DNA of 64,000 bases from Lunularia cruciata (Eukaryota > Streptophyta > Marchantiopsida > Lunulariales > Lunulariaceae): contig OX419755.1 of assembly GCA_948567375.1 (NCBI GenBank), positions 69,196,944 to 69,260,943 on the forward strand, written 5' to 3'. The position numbers and the translations under genes were made by a program. The notes below the pieces were generated by a model. That model was not told where the DNA came from. It worked only from the letters and a program-made list of their open reading frames with translations, and searched no databases. This document shows positions 30,894-42,568 of the stretch, one piece after another. Numbering within the stretch: the first letter of the stretch is position 1; each line of letters opens with the position of its first letter.

Positions 30894-31690
30894 GTTGTCA
30901 CACGCATGTAGTCCTTCACGTCATTGCTCATCTTGGGCCAGTAGTAATGGTGTTGGACTGCATCTAAGGTCTTGTCCACTCCGACATGACCTACAATGGC
31001 TGAATCATGACATTCCGCTAGAATGATGGTGTGTAATTTTGGGACATTTGGGATCCATAATTTTCCATCATAAAAGGTGAGTCCTTGGGTGCTGGTGATG
31101 CCTTTGGATGATTGCACTTCTACAATCTGTGGATTAGTTTTTGTAGTAGCCAAAATCTCAGGCCAAAATTCAAGGTTAATCTTAACCTCTGCCACCAAGT
31201 TGTTTGCCATTGGCATGCGGGGGAATGCATTTGCAAGTTGCTTCTTACCTTCCATGTAGGTGATTGTCCTATTGAAGCATTGTTGCCACTTTGCCCACCA
31301 AATCTGGTGACAAGATAGATCCTTTTGCATCTTGAGGTAGACTAGAGGTTTGTGGTCTATCTCTACTATAAATGCCTTCTCGCCCAAATAGTGCTTCCAA
31401 TGCTTGGTTGCCAAACGATGGCCAATTCTTCTTGTTCTATGGTGTGGTAGTTGCGCTCTACCGGTACAAATTTTGAGAGAAATATGCAATTGGATGCCAT
31501 CCGTCATGCCACTCTTGTTGTAGGACTGCTCCTATTGCTACACTTGATGCATCTATAGCCAACTTGATTGGATGTTTTGGGTCATACCACTTCAAGATTG
31601 GTGCATGTAGCAAGGCAGCTTTTAATTCTTGAAAGGCAAACTCCCCATGTCCACTTCTTCCCCTTTCCAAGTAGTGTTGTTAAAGGTTGT
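30894..31690 (-). pseudogene. Element D RNase H and integrase N-terminus
   Basis: The minus strand encodes AIDASSVAIGAVLQQEW, HPIAYFSQNL, KAFIVEIDHKPLVYLK, LPNVPKLH-type linker (WIPNVPKLHTIILAECHDSA) and GHVGVDKTLDAVQHHYYWPK, followed by NDVKDYMR, the start of the HHCC zinc finger. Element F interrupts immediately after. At least one frameshift lies between the YFSQNLYR and LPHHRTRRIG portions. Confidence 0.82.
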
Positions 31691-32640
31691 GCAACCTTAG
31701 AGAAGTCCTTGACAAATCTAGAATAGAATCCCGTCAACCCAAAGAAGCTCTTGAGTTGAGTTTGATCTTCAAGGGCACTCAATTTTTAATGACCTTTATT
31801 TTATCCATCAATTCTTGAATGCGCTTTGCACTTACTCTATGCCCCAAGTAGTCTACTTTAGACTTGCCAAACTAACACTTTGAGATTTTGGCGTACAATC
31901 AATTCTGTCTTAGAATCTGGAGGACCTCTCATAGATGTTGTTTGTGTTCCGTCATTGTGCTACTATATACTAAGATATTGTCCAAGAAGAAAATAATAGA
32001 CTTATCTAAGTATGGATGAAATATATCATTCATTAGACTCATGAAAGTGGCAGGTGCATTAGTGAGGCCAAAAGGCATCACAAGATACTCAATGTGGCCA
32101 TACCTAGTTTGAAAGGTAGTTTTGTACACATCCTCCTCTACAATTTGGATTTGATTGTAATCGCTCCGCAAGTCCAATTTGGTGAAGTATCTCGCTCCAT
32201 GGAGTTGATCAATAGGTCATCCATGCAAGGTAAGAGGTATTTGTTCTTCACTGTTTGTTGATTGAGACCTCAATAGTCAATGCACATGCACATTGTACCA
32301 TCTTTCTTCTTCACAAACAAGACAATAGCTCCATATAGTGATATGCTAGCTTGGATGAACCCCTTCTACAACATCTCCTCAATTTGAGTCTTACACTCCT
32401 CCAACTCATGAGGTGATAGGCAATATGGGGCCTTACAAGGAGGTGTCTTCCCCGAGAATGTCTCAATTTTATGATCTACTCTCTTTTTTGGTGGTAATCA
32501 TGAGGGTATATCAGTGGGAAAGACATCTTGAAATTCATCCAATACAGCCTTCAATTTCTCAAGAATTTGTCTATCAAGTTGTGCACTTTGGGCTTCTCTT
32601 ATTAAACCCATGAAACATCTATTGGTCTTACAGACAGTTG
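31691..32640 (-). pseudogene. Element D reverse transcriptase
   Basis: Contains [40 protein letters not shown] and [18 protein letters not shown]. The catalytic box is FLDN instead of FLDD, so the second Asp is lost. Stops and frameshifts are present (for example around 31790-31930 and 32180-32300). Confidence 0.85.
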
Positions 32641-32699
32641 CAATCCCTATGACATATAGAGGCATTTCTTGCCTATGTAATTTTTCTTTAACCCCAATG

Positions 32700-33130
32700 A
32701 TTGATCATTGGTGTGTTCTCACTACTTTCTTCCTCCAATATACCATAGGGTTGTAATGCTCTATCCATGGCATGCCTAAGATTGCTTTATGACGAGCTAA
32801 TTGTATCACTCGCCACTCAATTGCTTCTTGATATTCTCCTACAAAGAGTGTTACCTATCTAAGTAATGATTCAATCCTCTTTGTTTTCTCATTAGGCAAC
32901 TCTACTTCTTCACTCCCATCTCTCTCTTGATCCATTCCCAATCTTATTGCAATAGAGCAAGATAAGAAATTATTTGTTGCTCCCAAATCGATTAATACTC
33001 TCACTTGATTGCCTTCTAGGATTCCATTCACAACAATCAATTATGAGGTTGCCTTTCAAGATCTTTGCACATCATTCTTCTTCCTTCCCTCGCTTCTCTG
33101 CTTCCTTATTGAGCTAGTAAGGCCACAAGA
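32700..33130 (-). pseudogene. Element D protease
   Basis: The minus strand encodes MIVVNGILEGNQVRVLIDLG, then ATNNFLSCSIAIRLGMDQER. The active site reads DLGA where gypsy proteases have D-S/T-G, so it is probably inactive. The downstream part continues in the same area with stops. Confidence 0.75.
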
Positions 33131-34220
33131 TACATTTACTAGTGATCTTTGTTTTCCAAAGTGATTTCTACCTCCTCCTCTTCAATGTGCCTCTCCATGT
33201 TGTTCAAAGATTGCTTGTACAAAGGCCAAGGGCCTCTAAGGAAATGAGTGCGATAGTTGGTAGATATGTGCCCAATACGGCCACAATTATAACAATGGCG
33301 TTGTTCTCCTCAATTTTCTTCTCCTTGTGGAACTCCGTCTCTTTGTTCTTCTACCTGTCCATAATCCCCTTGAACCGGTTGTGCTCCTTGATCTTGAAAT
33401 TGAAGGTTGCCCAATTCCATTGGTTTTGGTCCACCCATGTGTGGTATTTCTACCCAATAATGTTGATGTGGAACTACTCCTTCACCTTTACCTAATGTTC
33501 TTGCTATTCTTTGCGCACAAGCAATGGCTTCAAATACCATGTGAGGATTTTGCACCATGACTTCTTGGCAAATCCACTCCTTTATCCCTCGTTTGAAATT
33601 GTCAAAAGCCTCTGCTAGACTCATGTCGGTTATTGCAACTTATGGATTCAAAAATGCCTCCACATAGTCTTGTATGTTGTTCTTTTGTCTCAATTCCCAT
33701 AGTCTATTCAAGCCATCTGCATAGAATCCATCGATTGGAAATTCTTCAACAATCCTTCTTGCATTGTTGTCCATGTGACCTCCCTTCTCTCTACCAACAT
33801 GGATTGTTCCCAAGCATCATACCATGTGAGGGCTTTATTGGTCAAGTACCCACATGCAAACACGCCTGTAGCATGCTCCGTGATCTCTGTTGAGAACAAT
33901 CAGAAATATCAATTCATTCTCGAGATCCAATTTTCCACTACTTTCATCATACGCTGCTCCATGTAAGGCTTGATGTTGTAGGTCTTCTTCATCCAGAGTA
34001 GCAATGTGGCTTCATCGTTGATAGTGTTTGTATGCAGAGGTGCCTCTCCAAGTACTTTAGTTGCAGGTACTAGGTTTTGAGATGGCTCTTCTTCTTGCAT
34101 GGCTTGATCGTTCTTGAGGATCTGCACTTGACTTTGTAATGTCTCCATGGTCATCTTAATCTCTCAAAATTCATTCAACATCCCTTGCATTCCTTGCACC
34201 AACTCTTGCAATTGTAGATC
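33131..34220 (-). pseudogene. Element D gag with CCHC knuckle
   Basis: Contains TLWMKKTYNIKPYMEQRMMK, TNKALTWYDAWEQSMLVERR, SLAEAFDNFKRGIKEWICQE and MVQNPHMVFEAIACAQRIAR, a chromoviral capsid. The knuckle CYNCGRIGHISTNY (about 33260-33300) has Tyr for the last Cys. Broken into several frames by stops near 33900 and 33630. Confidence 0.75.
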
Positions 34221-34826
34221 CATGGTTCCTACAACACTCAATTGCTAATGTCTACTTCAATAAAGAATCAATGTGATCACTCTAGAAGGCGCACAAACTA
34301 TCAGAACTACCATTGGGACCTCATAAGCTATCACTCGTTGATAATACTCCTCACCAAAATTCCTAACCACAAAATCTCTAAACATCACTTTTGGTCTCAC
34401 TACATAACGGATTTCTACGTGAGTGTTGAAAGGAAGAAGATTTGGGACATTCACATCCATATCATCAGAATAGAATGTAGATTGTCAAATCCCACTCTCT
34501 ATCATATACCACCAAAGGTAGAATCACCGAGTTTGGTGAGTTCATCACCTTGTCCATGAATTTTGCACCAAAGTGATAAACTAGCGATACCCTCATTTGC
34601 TCAAGCTGGATGTACATAACCTTGTTGTGGTATGGATTCAAGAATGGAAAACTAAGTGTGGAAAATTGTCCTCCCGGTGCATCTATCCCATCCGCTCTCT
34701 AAAGTCCTTCCTAATCCTACCAATTACTCTATGTTCTCCACCTCAAATTACTCAATTTCAGTAGTTTGTGCTCTTCCAAGAGGGGTGATCAACTCTCTTG
34801 GACTAAGACACTTACTCTGATACTAT
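34221..34826 (-). other. Element D 5' leader and primer-binding site
   Basis: No convincing coding sequence. Directly next to the LTR (plus 34812-34826) the minus strand reads TAGTATCAGAGTAAG, a mutated form of TGGTATCAGAGC, which pairs with the 3' end of initiator tRNA-Met. Confidence 0.75.
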
Positions 34827-35466
34827 TGTAATACTCCAAGGACAAGAGAAGAGAGAAAACACAGATTACATACTCAAACATTTGGTGCTCCAAAGGAGCA
34901 CTTTCTCTTTATTATATAGACAAAGAGAATCTCCTCCAAGGAAGCTCCATCATAGGATTAGGCACACAGATAGGTGACATGTCAGCAAGCTCCATCCTTG
35001 GATTACTTACTTGGATGGGTGACATGTCCATCTAGGTCCTATCTGGTTGGTCAAACAAGCTTTGATTAGAAGGAATCTTTTAGTGAATCTTCTTGTAGGA
35101 GTCTCATAATCACGTAAGGTACCATTGGAAAGCTCTCAATGAGACAAATCAGGGCGGATGGAAGGCCAACCTTACCTACATTAGGGGAGGGGGAATTTGC
35201 ACATTTTTTAGGCCTAATTCATTTGTTAGGCTTCCAAAATTGCCTTCAAATATTTCAGGCATATTTTGGTTCTTACTCTATTAGTAGAAGTCCCCTTTTG
35301 GTGATACCTCTTTTTGATCTATTTAGTCTATCATGTGTAACATCCTTCTAGATGTTACCAATTCTCACCTTTGATTCATATGTCTAGCTATTGGTTCTAA
35401 GGTTCTCAAGTCTATTTTGGTGTTTTCCCTATTTGATATCTTTTGGTGATACTTCTATTTGATCTA
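34827..35466 (-). repeat. 5' LTR of element D, truncated
   Basis: Matches the 3' LTR from TGTAATACTCCAAGG through TTTTGGTGATACTTCTATTTGATCTAT and then switches to B2 sequence. The last ~84 bp are missing, and so is about 390 bp of B2 beyond it. Confidence 0.88.
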
Positions 35467-36914
35467 TCAACCACTACCAACTACCTCTGCTCTAGTAGTA
35501 GGAACTGCAGCATCCCTACTCTCATAAAGTATGGCAGCCAAATGGAACACTAGGGTAGGGTCAACTTCCAATATAAACATGTCACTAGCTGAAAACAAAG
35601 GGCACCGCATCATCAGTTGAGCCGCCCCAAACATTGTGCTAGACTCAGTCTATGTAGTAGCAGGTAGTCCATCATGCACTTCACCACCACCTACTACACT
35701 TGCATTGGGACATCTAGGAACCATGGATGTTGTTTGTAATGCCTCTGACCTATCTCCCAACCTCTCCTCTCTATGAGTCCAACTCCACTGATGCTCCTTT
35801 AGGCTCTAGAGCATGTACTGCACTCCTAGTCACTACTGCAGATGCATCCACCTGAGCTGCTCCACACATGAAGTCCAAAGCATCTCTATCACCAACATAT
35901 GAGGTGGAAGCCTTAGCACCCAAATCTGATCTCCTTTGAGCAATGGCCATACTGGCCAATCTCTGCACCAACTGCTCAATCCAAGAGCCATAGTTGTATC
36001 AAAAGTAAGGGCAGGTATTGCACCTCAACTAAGTGTAGATCCTCTACCACCTTGTCCTCCATGAATTGGAGCTCCTCTACTACTTGCCATAGCGGCCCTA
36101 CCACTCCATAACTCTGGGTGTAGGTCAAAGCACCGGTCACGAGTGTGACCAAATCTATGGCAATGTTCACATTGCCTCTGTGCTGGTTGTGATGCAACCA
36201 AGGTACCAAGTCCACTGCCTTGAGTACACTCTCTCTGATGGTGAGGTCCACCACAAGTCCAACAAGCAACACCACTAATTACTCACTGCTATTGACCCAA
36301 AAATGAAGGTAATGGTCTAGCTCCACTAGGCACTCCACTTGCTCCATAAGATCTAGGCTATCTACCCTCTCCTCAAAAACCAACTGGGCGTGGTGCACTC
36401 TATTGCACTCTAGAAGAAGTCACAACCATGGATGAGGTCTCCCTACCAAATCTAGAAGTCACCACTCTCTCCTCCACTATGTTGAGCTTAATACACTCAG
36501 CCAAACCAAAGACCATTGCCAAAGTAGGCAAAGTAGCCTATAACAACATAGCATCACAAACTCTACATCGCAACTCTCTATCCAGTATCCCATATCAAAA
36601 TTGGACTGCCTGGGCCTCAATAACTCCCTTAGCAAAACTGATTAACCACCTCATTTGTGTGTATGCCTTGCATAGGCTCTCTCTAGCCTTTTGCTAGAAC
36701 TCCTACAAGCTCCTCAGCTTATCAGTCCGCACTCTCTAGTAGTTCTGCCTCAAACACAAGAAGAACTCTACCATGGGGTTAAACCCCGGTACCACACCAC
36801 CTCTTGCAGTGGTACCTCCACTTGTGGTAACACTATCTCTAGCTTGTGCACCTCCACTAGCTCCACAAACACTACTTGAGCTAGAACTAGTAGGTACATC
36901 CAATCTACTCCTTG
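35467..36914 (-). pseudogene. B2 gag side (linker, CCHC knuckles, capsid 3' part), left of element A
   Basis: Homologous to B1 12009-13466. Knuckles CWTCGGPHHQREC and CEHCHRFGHTRDRC are both complete here (about 36120-36270). The linker retains ASTSYVGDRDALDFMCGAAQ. Stops are scattered. The sequence is interrupted at 36914 by element A within Ser/Thr-rich codons and continues at 42671. Confidence 0.8.
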
Positions 36915-37340
36915 TGTAACAATATGGAGTTTAGCAATGAAGTAAGTTGGGCTTACGAAGTAGCACATAAGACAAATTAGCCTAGAATATTCCAGAAGTA
37001 TCTAGGAAGCTTCTTGGGAAGCTTCCATGCTAGCTTAACTTGCACCTCAAGTGAGTAGCTTCTAGAAGGAAGCTTCTAGAAGCTTCCAATTAGCTTAGCT
37101 TGCATGCCAAGTAGACGGCTTCTAGAAAGAAACTTCTTGAGAAGCTTCCTAGTTAACTTGGCTTGCACTCTAAGAAAGCGGCATGAAGAAGCTTCTTGAG
37201 AAGCTTCTCAAGGGCCTTGTATGCTACCTATAAATACCAAAGCCAAAGCTCATGCTAGGCATTTGGAGTTTTCCCACATTCAAGTGTCCCAATGTGAGTT
37301 TCTATTTTCCTACTTCTCTCCTCAGTCTCGGTCTTTTACA
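36915..37340 (+). repeat. 5' LTR of element A
   Basis: TGTAACAATATGGAG...GGTCTTTTACA, 426 bp. A TATAAATA box lies at 37229-37236. Upstream lies a run of GAAGCTTC and TTCTAGAAGGAAGCTTCTAG-type motifs, including the perfect TTCnnGAAnnTTC at 37074-37086. Confidence 0.93.
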
Positions 37341-37341
37341 T

Positions 37342-37353
37342 TGGTATCAGAGC
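37342..37353 (+). other. Primer-binding site of element A (initiator tRNA-Met)
   Basis: TGGTATCAGAGC follows the LTR after one base (preceded by T). It is complementary to the 3' end of plant initiator tRNA-Met, the usual chromovirus primer. Confidence 0.9.
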
Positions 37354-37605
37354 AGGAATGGGATGGATGGAATTTATGGACCACCAAATCCACTTCCGCC
37401 AAACCATTTGGATTTTCATGTCTAGAAATTACCCAAGCACCACTTCACACAATTCATCACCTCACACTTTAGGTAGGATTTTCTACATATGATCACCGTG
37501 TTTGAGGAACCCTTGATACTTCCGGTTGTCACTTATGGAGAAAGGTGGATGTGTTGTATCTATATGTTAATCAATTAGATAAATTAGGAGTAGTAGGATA
37601 GAGTA

Positions 37606-38510
37606 GTAGCTATGGCGGCAATACCAGACATTATCCTTGCAATGTAGCAACAAATTGAGTGCCTTACTTAATTGTTGGATGAACAAGACCACCAACAACA
37701 AGAACATATAGAGAGAGCGCCAGTCCGAGATGGAGAAGATCATATTTGATTTCCAAAACCCAAGGTGTTTGGAGGCAAGAATCTTTTGGGCATAGTAGAG
37801 AATTTTGTGTTTGATTACAAACGTTACTTCAAAGCCACCAATCTTCAAGATGAACAGAAATAGATTCTCTTGACTTCTAGCCAAGTAGATGGTGTGGCAA
37901 AACTCTGGTGGCAATTTCGAGTAAAGCAAGCTGAACGATAGATTGTTGCACCAATCTTGACATGGATAGAATTCAAGGATACAATACTAGGTCAATTTCA
38001 AACTATAAATGCCACCCGAGCCGCACAAGATAAATTGGTGGAGTTGAAGTAGATTGGCTTAGTAAGAGGCTACATCATACAATTTTAGAACATCATCATG
38101 CAAATTCCAAATATACAAGAAGGAGAAGTTCTAGATCGATTTGTGCAGGGATTGAAGTCATGAACCAAATTGGAGGTGGTGACCATGTGAGAACCACAAA
38201 ACATAGAAGAAGCCATGCAATTGGCTGAGCACTTTGATTCCTTGGTCGTGACAACTTGGTCTCTACCTCGACTTACACCAAGCTTACCAATACAATACGT
38301 ACGGGTGGAAGAACCAACACCAATGGAGATTGATGTTATCCAACGAAGGCCACTTGGTGCAACAAATAGAGAAAGATTGCGACAAATGGAGGTTGTTTTT
38401 ATTGTCACTAAGTTGGACATCACATTGCTGAATGTCCACTTATGAATGTGCGACCTCAACAAGTTGCCCGAATGGAGTTTGTGGAACTGAATGATTAGGG
38501 AAACAAAGAA
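37606..38510 (+). pseudogene. Element A gag
   Basis: Encodes a capsid-like region (VFGGKNLLGIVENFVFDYKR-like, FKATNLQDEQK, WWQFRVKQAER, LVELK, FVQGLKS, AMQLAEHFDSLVVTTWSLP) and a CCHC knuckle CFYCH.VGHHIAEC at about 38395-38436. The Gln codon of the E copy is TAA here. Many stops are present. Gag would package element RNA. Confidence 0.8.
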
Positions 38511-38559
38511 TCCTAATAGGAGATTTTGAGCTACCTATTGGGAGCTTGATTAGTTCCAA

Positions 38560-38940
38560 TGAGATTGAAAGCTCAACCTATGCAAGTTTGCTTCACTTGC
38601 AAGGTACAATATCTAATTGAGATTGTAGGATTTTGGTTGATTCTGGAAGTTCAAAGAATTGCATGTCTATGCAAGTAGCAAAGGTATTAGGTATTCCTAT
38701 CAAGCCAGTGATAGGAAGTAGGTTGATGATGGCGGATGGTAGAAAGGTTTTGCATTCCGCACCTTGCATCCTATTACCTTCAAGATTGGGAAGGAGTATT
38801 TGGAGTGTATGAGGTTTGTAGTTGCACCTCTACACTATGATATCATTTTGTGTCTATCTTGGCTTGAATGTCATAAGGTTCAATTTGATTGGACTTGATG
38901 TTAAATTCAAGTACAACACCAAGGTAGGAATTTCCGATTA
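38560..38940 (+). pseudogene. Element A protease
   Basis: The active site LVDSGSSKNCM (DSG at about 38638-38646) is followed by QVAKVLGIPIKPVIGSRLMM and, after a frame break, MRFVVAPLHYDIILCLSWLE-like flap sequence. Stops flank the core. Confidence 0.8.
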
Positions 38941-39300
38941 GGTTGTTTGGCACCTCTGAGTAAGACACCTAAGAATAGTCAGTCCCAAGATGGGAAGTTT
39001 GTTGAGAAGGTAGCCATAGAGCAAACCTTGAAGGGAGTGGAGTCCCAAGATGGGAAGTTTGCCAAGAAGGCAACCATGGAGCAAGCTTGGAAGAGAGATG
39101 AGTCCTTGGAAGGGAAGTTGGTTAGTAAAGCAGCCATAGAGCAAGCTTTGGATGAAGATACGTCTGTGTTTGCGGTGTGGATCAAGCCTATTGCACAAGA
39201 ACAATCAGAGGAGGGCCAAAGGCCTCATCAAGCAATGGTTGATTGGATAGTTCAGGAGTTTGCAGATGTGTTTCCAGATGATCTGCCAAAGGGATTACCC
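38941..39300 (+). pseudogene. Element A protease-RT spacer with three tandem units
   Basis: The open frame contains three related 20-22-residue units (SQDGKFVEKVAIEQTLKGVE, then SQDGKFAKKATMEQAWKRDE, then SLEGKLVSKAAIEQALDEDT). FAVWIKPIAQEQSEEGQRPH and VQEFADVFPDDLPKGLPSN follow, the usual lead-in to chromoviral RT. The same repeats occur, reversed, in element E (about 47860-48000). Confidence 0.75.
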
Positions 39301-40140
39301 TCCAATTGAGGTATGCCTTTCAAGATAGAGTTATTGCCAGGGAGTACTCCAATGAGTAAGACCAATCTATTGGCTCTCACCAAAGGAGTTGGAGGAGTTG
39401 TGAACAACACTTAAAGAGTTGTTGGAGAAGGACTTCATACAACATAATACCTCTCCTTGGAAGCACCGGTACTATTTTTTTCCAAAGAAGGATGGAGGAC
39501 TTCATTTTTGTATTGATTACCATGGGCTCAATAAGCAAATTGTGAAGAATGCATATCCTTTGCCTTGGATTGATGACTTTCTTGATCAACTAAGTGGAGC
39601 ACCCTACTTTTCCAAGTTGGATCTTTGCAACGGCTATTGGCAAATTCCTATTGATAGAGAGGATGTGCAAAAGACTGCCTTTTGTACAAGGTATGGGCAT
39701 TTTGAGTGGGAGGTTCTACCTTTTGGACTTACTAATGCTCTAGCAGTCTTCATGGATCAGATGCATCAAGTGTTGGATAGACTATTGGATTGGTCCATGG
39801 TGGTGTTCTTGGATGATATCTTAATTTATAGTAAGACAGAGGTAGAACACGTGAATCATGTGCAAGAAGTCCTAAGACAACTACAATAATGGAAATTTTA
39901 CTCCAAGAAGTCAAAGTGTGCCTTTTGGCAAAAGGAGGCTACCTTCTTGGGATAAGATCTCATCAGAGGGGATCAAGATAGAAGAAGAGAAAATCAAGGC
40001 CATTACTGATTGGCCTACTCCAAAGGATGCTATAGAAGTACGGGCATTCAATGGATTGGCCAATTTTTACCAACGGTTCATCCATTATTATGCTCATGTG
40101 TCTACACCATTGACTAACCTCTTGGGAAAGAACTTGAGCT
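39301..40140 (+). pseudogene. Element A reverse transcriptase
   Basis: FKIELLPG, YYFFPKKDGGLHFCIDYHGL, YFSKLDLCNGYWQIPIDRED, FEWEVLPFGLTNALAVFMDQ, VVFLDDILIYSKTEVEHVNH, then ITDWPTPKDAIEVRAFNGLA and NFYQRFIHYYAHVSTPLTNL. FLDD is intact. Stops occur at about 39307, 39412, 39887 and 39954. Confidence 0.9.
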
Positions 40141-40700
40141 TCTAATGGACCACCAAGCATGAAGAAGCATTCTAGAAGTTAAAGCATATGGTGTCTTCAA
40201 GATTTATTCTTCAACCATATAATCCTCAACTACCCTCTGTGGTTGATTTTGATGCTTCTAACTTTGCAATTGGAGCCATGCTGCAACAAGAATTCCCAAA
40301 TGGACTCCATCCCATTGCCTTTGTGTCTTGCCAACTCAATATGGCTGAACAAAACTACTTTGCTCAAGATCAAGAACAACTTGCAATGGTATATACCACC
40401 AAGGTATGGAGGCATTACTTCTTGGAGAAATAAGTGATCATGCAAATTGATCACAAACCATTGTTGCAGACCTTACACTTGGAACACATGAAGAGTCAAA
40501 ATCATTGATGGGAGGAACAACTCCAATTGTATGACATCAAACTTGAGTACAAACTAGGTCAGTTTTATGTCATCCTTGATGCTTTATCATGACGACCTTA
40601 TTTGAAGTCTCTTCCTCTCATCATAGTAGCAATTTCAACAATATCAGTTGACTCTAAGGTCCAAAATGAGTTTGAGTCAGCTTTACACCAAGATCTCTCC
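40141..40700 (+). pseudogene. Element A RNase H
   Basis: VDFDASNFAIGAMLQQEFPN, HPIAFVSCQLNMAEQNYFAQ, DQEQLAMVYTTKVWRHYFLE and, after stops, MQIDHKPLLQTLHLEHMKS. The landmarks are those of chromoviral RNase H. Confidence 0.87.
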
Positions 40701-41930
40701 TTCCAAATGGTACATGGTTGACTTATGGCATGCAATAAGGAATAGAACACCTTCTCCATCAAGGAGTGCCTTTTATTACATGAGGACCGGATCTATGTTC
40801 CAGCTAAAGTTGATCTTAGACTTGTGCACCTTCAAGAAGCCCATGATTTACCCATTGCTGGTCACATGGGTGTAGACAAGACCTTGGGTACCCTCTAACA
40901 TCAATGGTGGTGGCCCAACATGACACAAGATGTTCAAGAATTTGTCTGATCGTGTGAGAGTTGCCAACGTAACAAGTCAAGCAACCAGAAGCCAAGTTGA
41001 CTCCTTCAACCACTTGCCGTTCCATCCACTCACTAAGAGCATGTGAGCTTGGATCTTATCACATCCTTGCCAAAGACAAAACAAGGACACATTGCAATTG
41101 TGGTGTTTGTAGATAAGCTTAGTAAGAAAATCCACTTAGTACCAACTTGTGATACCGTGGATGCTCCAACCTTAGCGCAAATCTACTTCAACAATGTCTT
41201 CAAGCATCATGGGATGCCACATGTACTCATCTCCGACCATGATCCTTGATTTATTGGGAAGTTTTGGCAAGCACTCTTTGAGATACTCGGCACCAAGCTT
41301 GCTTTGTCCACGGCCTATCATCCTCAAACTGATGGGCAAAATGGACATGCAAATCATACATTAGAAGATATGTTGTGTGCCTTTGTCAATGTCTACCATA
41401 CCAATTGGGATGAATATCTTGCAGTTGTAGAATTTGCCTACAACAATTCCAAACAGGCAAGCATTGAATTTCCTCCTTTCTTTCTTAAATTTGGCCAAGA
41501 TCTGATTGTTCTAGATTCTCTTCTTGCACCCCCTCCATCTCAGGTTCCTCATACTTCTATATTCTTGACCACTATATCCCAATCTCTCCAACAAGCCAAG
41601 TCTCACCTCCTTGTTGCTCAAAATTGCCAAAAACAATATGCAGACCACCATCATCGTGATCTCACCTTTGAAGTTGGTGATAAAGTCATGCTATCTTCTA
41701 ATAACCTCCCTCTCCCACTTGACACCCAAGTTTTTAAACTTGCCCCTAATTGGATAGGATCCTTTGATATCACCCAAATTGTCTTTCTTGTTGCTTATCG
41801 ACTTGCCTTGCTTTGTCACATGCGTATCCATCTGTCTTTCATGTTTCCAAGTTGAAACCTTTTGTTCCTAACTCCTCTTCCTTGTCCTCTTGACTCCAAC
41901 CTTCCCCTCTTCCTGTCCCTATCAATGATC
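40701..41930 (+). pseudogene. Element A integrase
   Basis: Zinc finger with AGHMGVDKTLGTL and SCESCQRNKSSNQKPS. Core with MSLDLITSLPKTKQGHIAIV (first Asp), VLISDHDP (second Asp) and TAYHPQTDGQNGHANHTLED, where the catalytic Glu position reads Gly (NGHA), so it is probably inactive. C-terminal VGDKVMLSSNNLPLPLDTQ, KLAPNWIGSFDITQI and FMFPSLKPFVPN-like sequence. Several stops. Confidence 0.87.
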
Positions 41931-42142
41931 ATGAGGTGTACAAAGTTGATTGTATCCTTGTGCGTTGCCATGTTCAACGAGGCAGTTGCCAACATACGGA
42001 GTACAAGGTCCTTTAGAAAGGGTATCCCCTTCATGATGCCACATAGGAACCTCTTTCTCAACTCCAAAATGCACAGACGGCCATCCAAGAATTCAAAACT
42101 TCATTGGTAATGAGGACATCACCAACTAGCGGCGGGGGAATA
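41931..42142 (+). pseudogene. Element A chromodomain and polypurine tract
   Basis: One frame gives EVYKVDCILVRCHVQRGSCQ, TEYKVL, KGYPLHDAT, QNAQTAIQEFKTSLVMRTSP with two stops replacing conserved Trp positions (before KGYP and in the W-E-P box). The tail TSGGG overlaps the purine tract GGCGGGGGAA just before the LTR. Confidence 0.85.
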
Positions 42143-42568
42143 TATAACAATATAGAGTTTAGCAATGAAGTAAGTTGGGCTTACGAAGTAGCACATAAGA
42201 CAAATTAGCCTAGAATATTCTAGAAGTATCTAGGAAGCTTCTTGGGAAGCTTCTTTGCTAGCTTAACTTGCACCTCAAGTAAGTAGCTTCTAGAAGGAAG
42301 CTTCTAGAAGCTTCCAATTAGCTTAGCTTGCATGCCAAGTAGACGGCTTCTAGAAAGAAACTTCTTGAGAAGCTTCCTAGTTAACTTGGCTTGCACTCTA
42401 AGAAAGCGGCTTGAGGAAGCTTCTTGAGAAGCTTCTCAAGGGCCTTGTATGCTACCTATAAATACCAAAGCCAAAGCTCATGCTAGGCATTTGGAGTTTT
42501 CCCACATTCAAGTGTCCCAATGTGAGTTTCTATTTTCCTATTTCTCTCCTCAGTCTCGGTCTTTTACA
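42143..42568 (+). repeat. 3' LTR of element A
   Basis: 426 bp, start mutated to TATAACAATAT, end CTTTTACA. The perfect TTCTAGAAGCTTC motif lies at 42302-42314. It is followed directly by a PBS sequence, unlike a normal 3' LTR. Confidence 0.92.

Larger units (their letters stand above)
25197..35466 (-). mobile_element. Element D: minus-strand chromovirus nested in B2
   Basis: 3' LTR (25197-25930), polypurine tract, chromodomain, integrase (split by element F), RNase H, RT, protease, gag, mutated initiator-Met primer-binding site and 5' LTR (34827-35466). The LTR ends TGTAATAC...GTATTATA are inverted repeats. The 5' LTR lacks its last ~84 bp, and the adjoining B2 sequence lacks about 390 bp relative to B1, so one deletion removed both. 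Confidence 0.88.

Noticed and set aside
37060-37200. GAAGCTTC palindromes as a satellite or MITE
   Set aside because: They lie within the chromovirus LTR at conserved places in every LTR copy.
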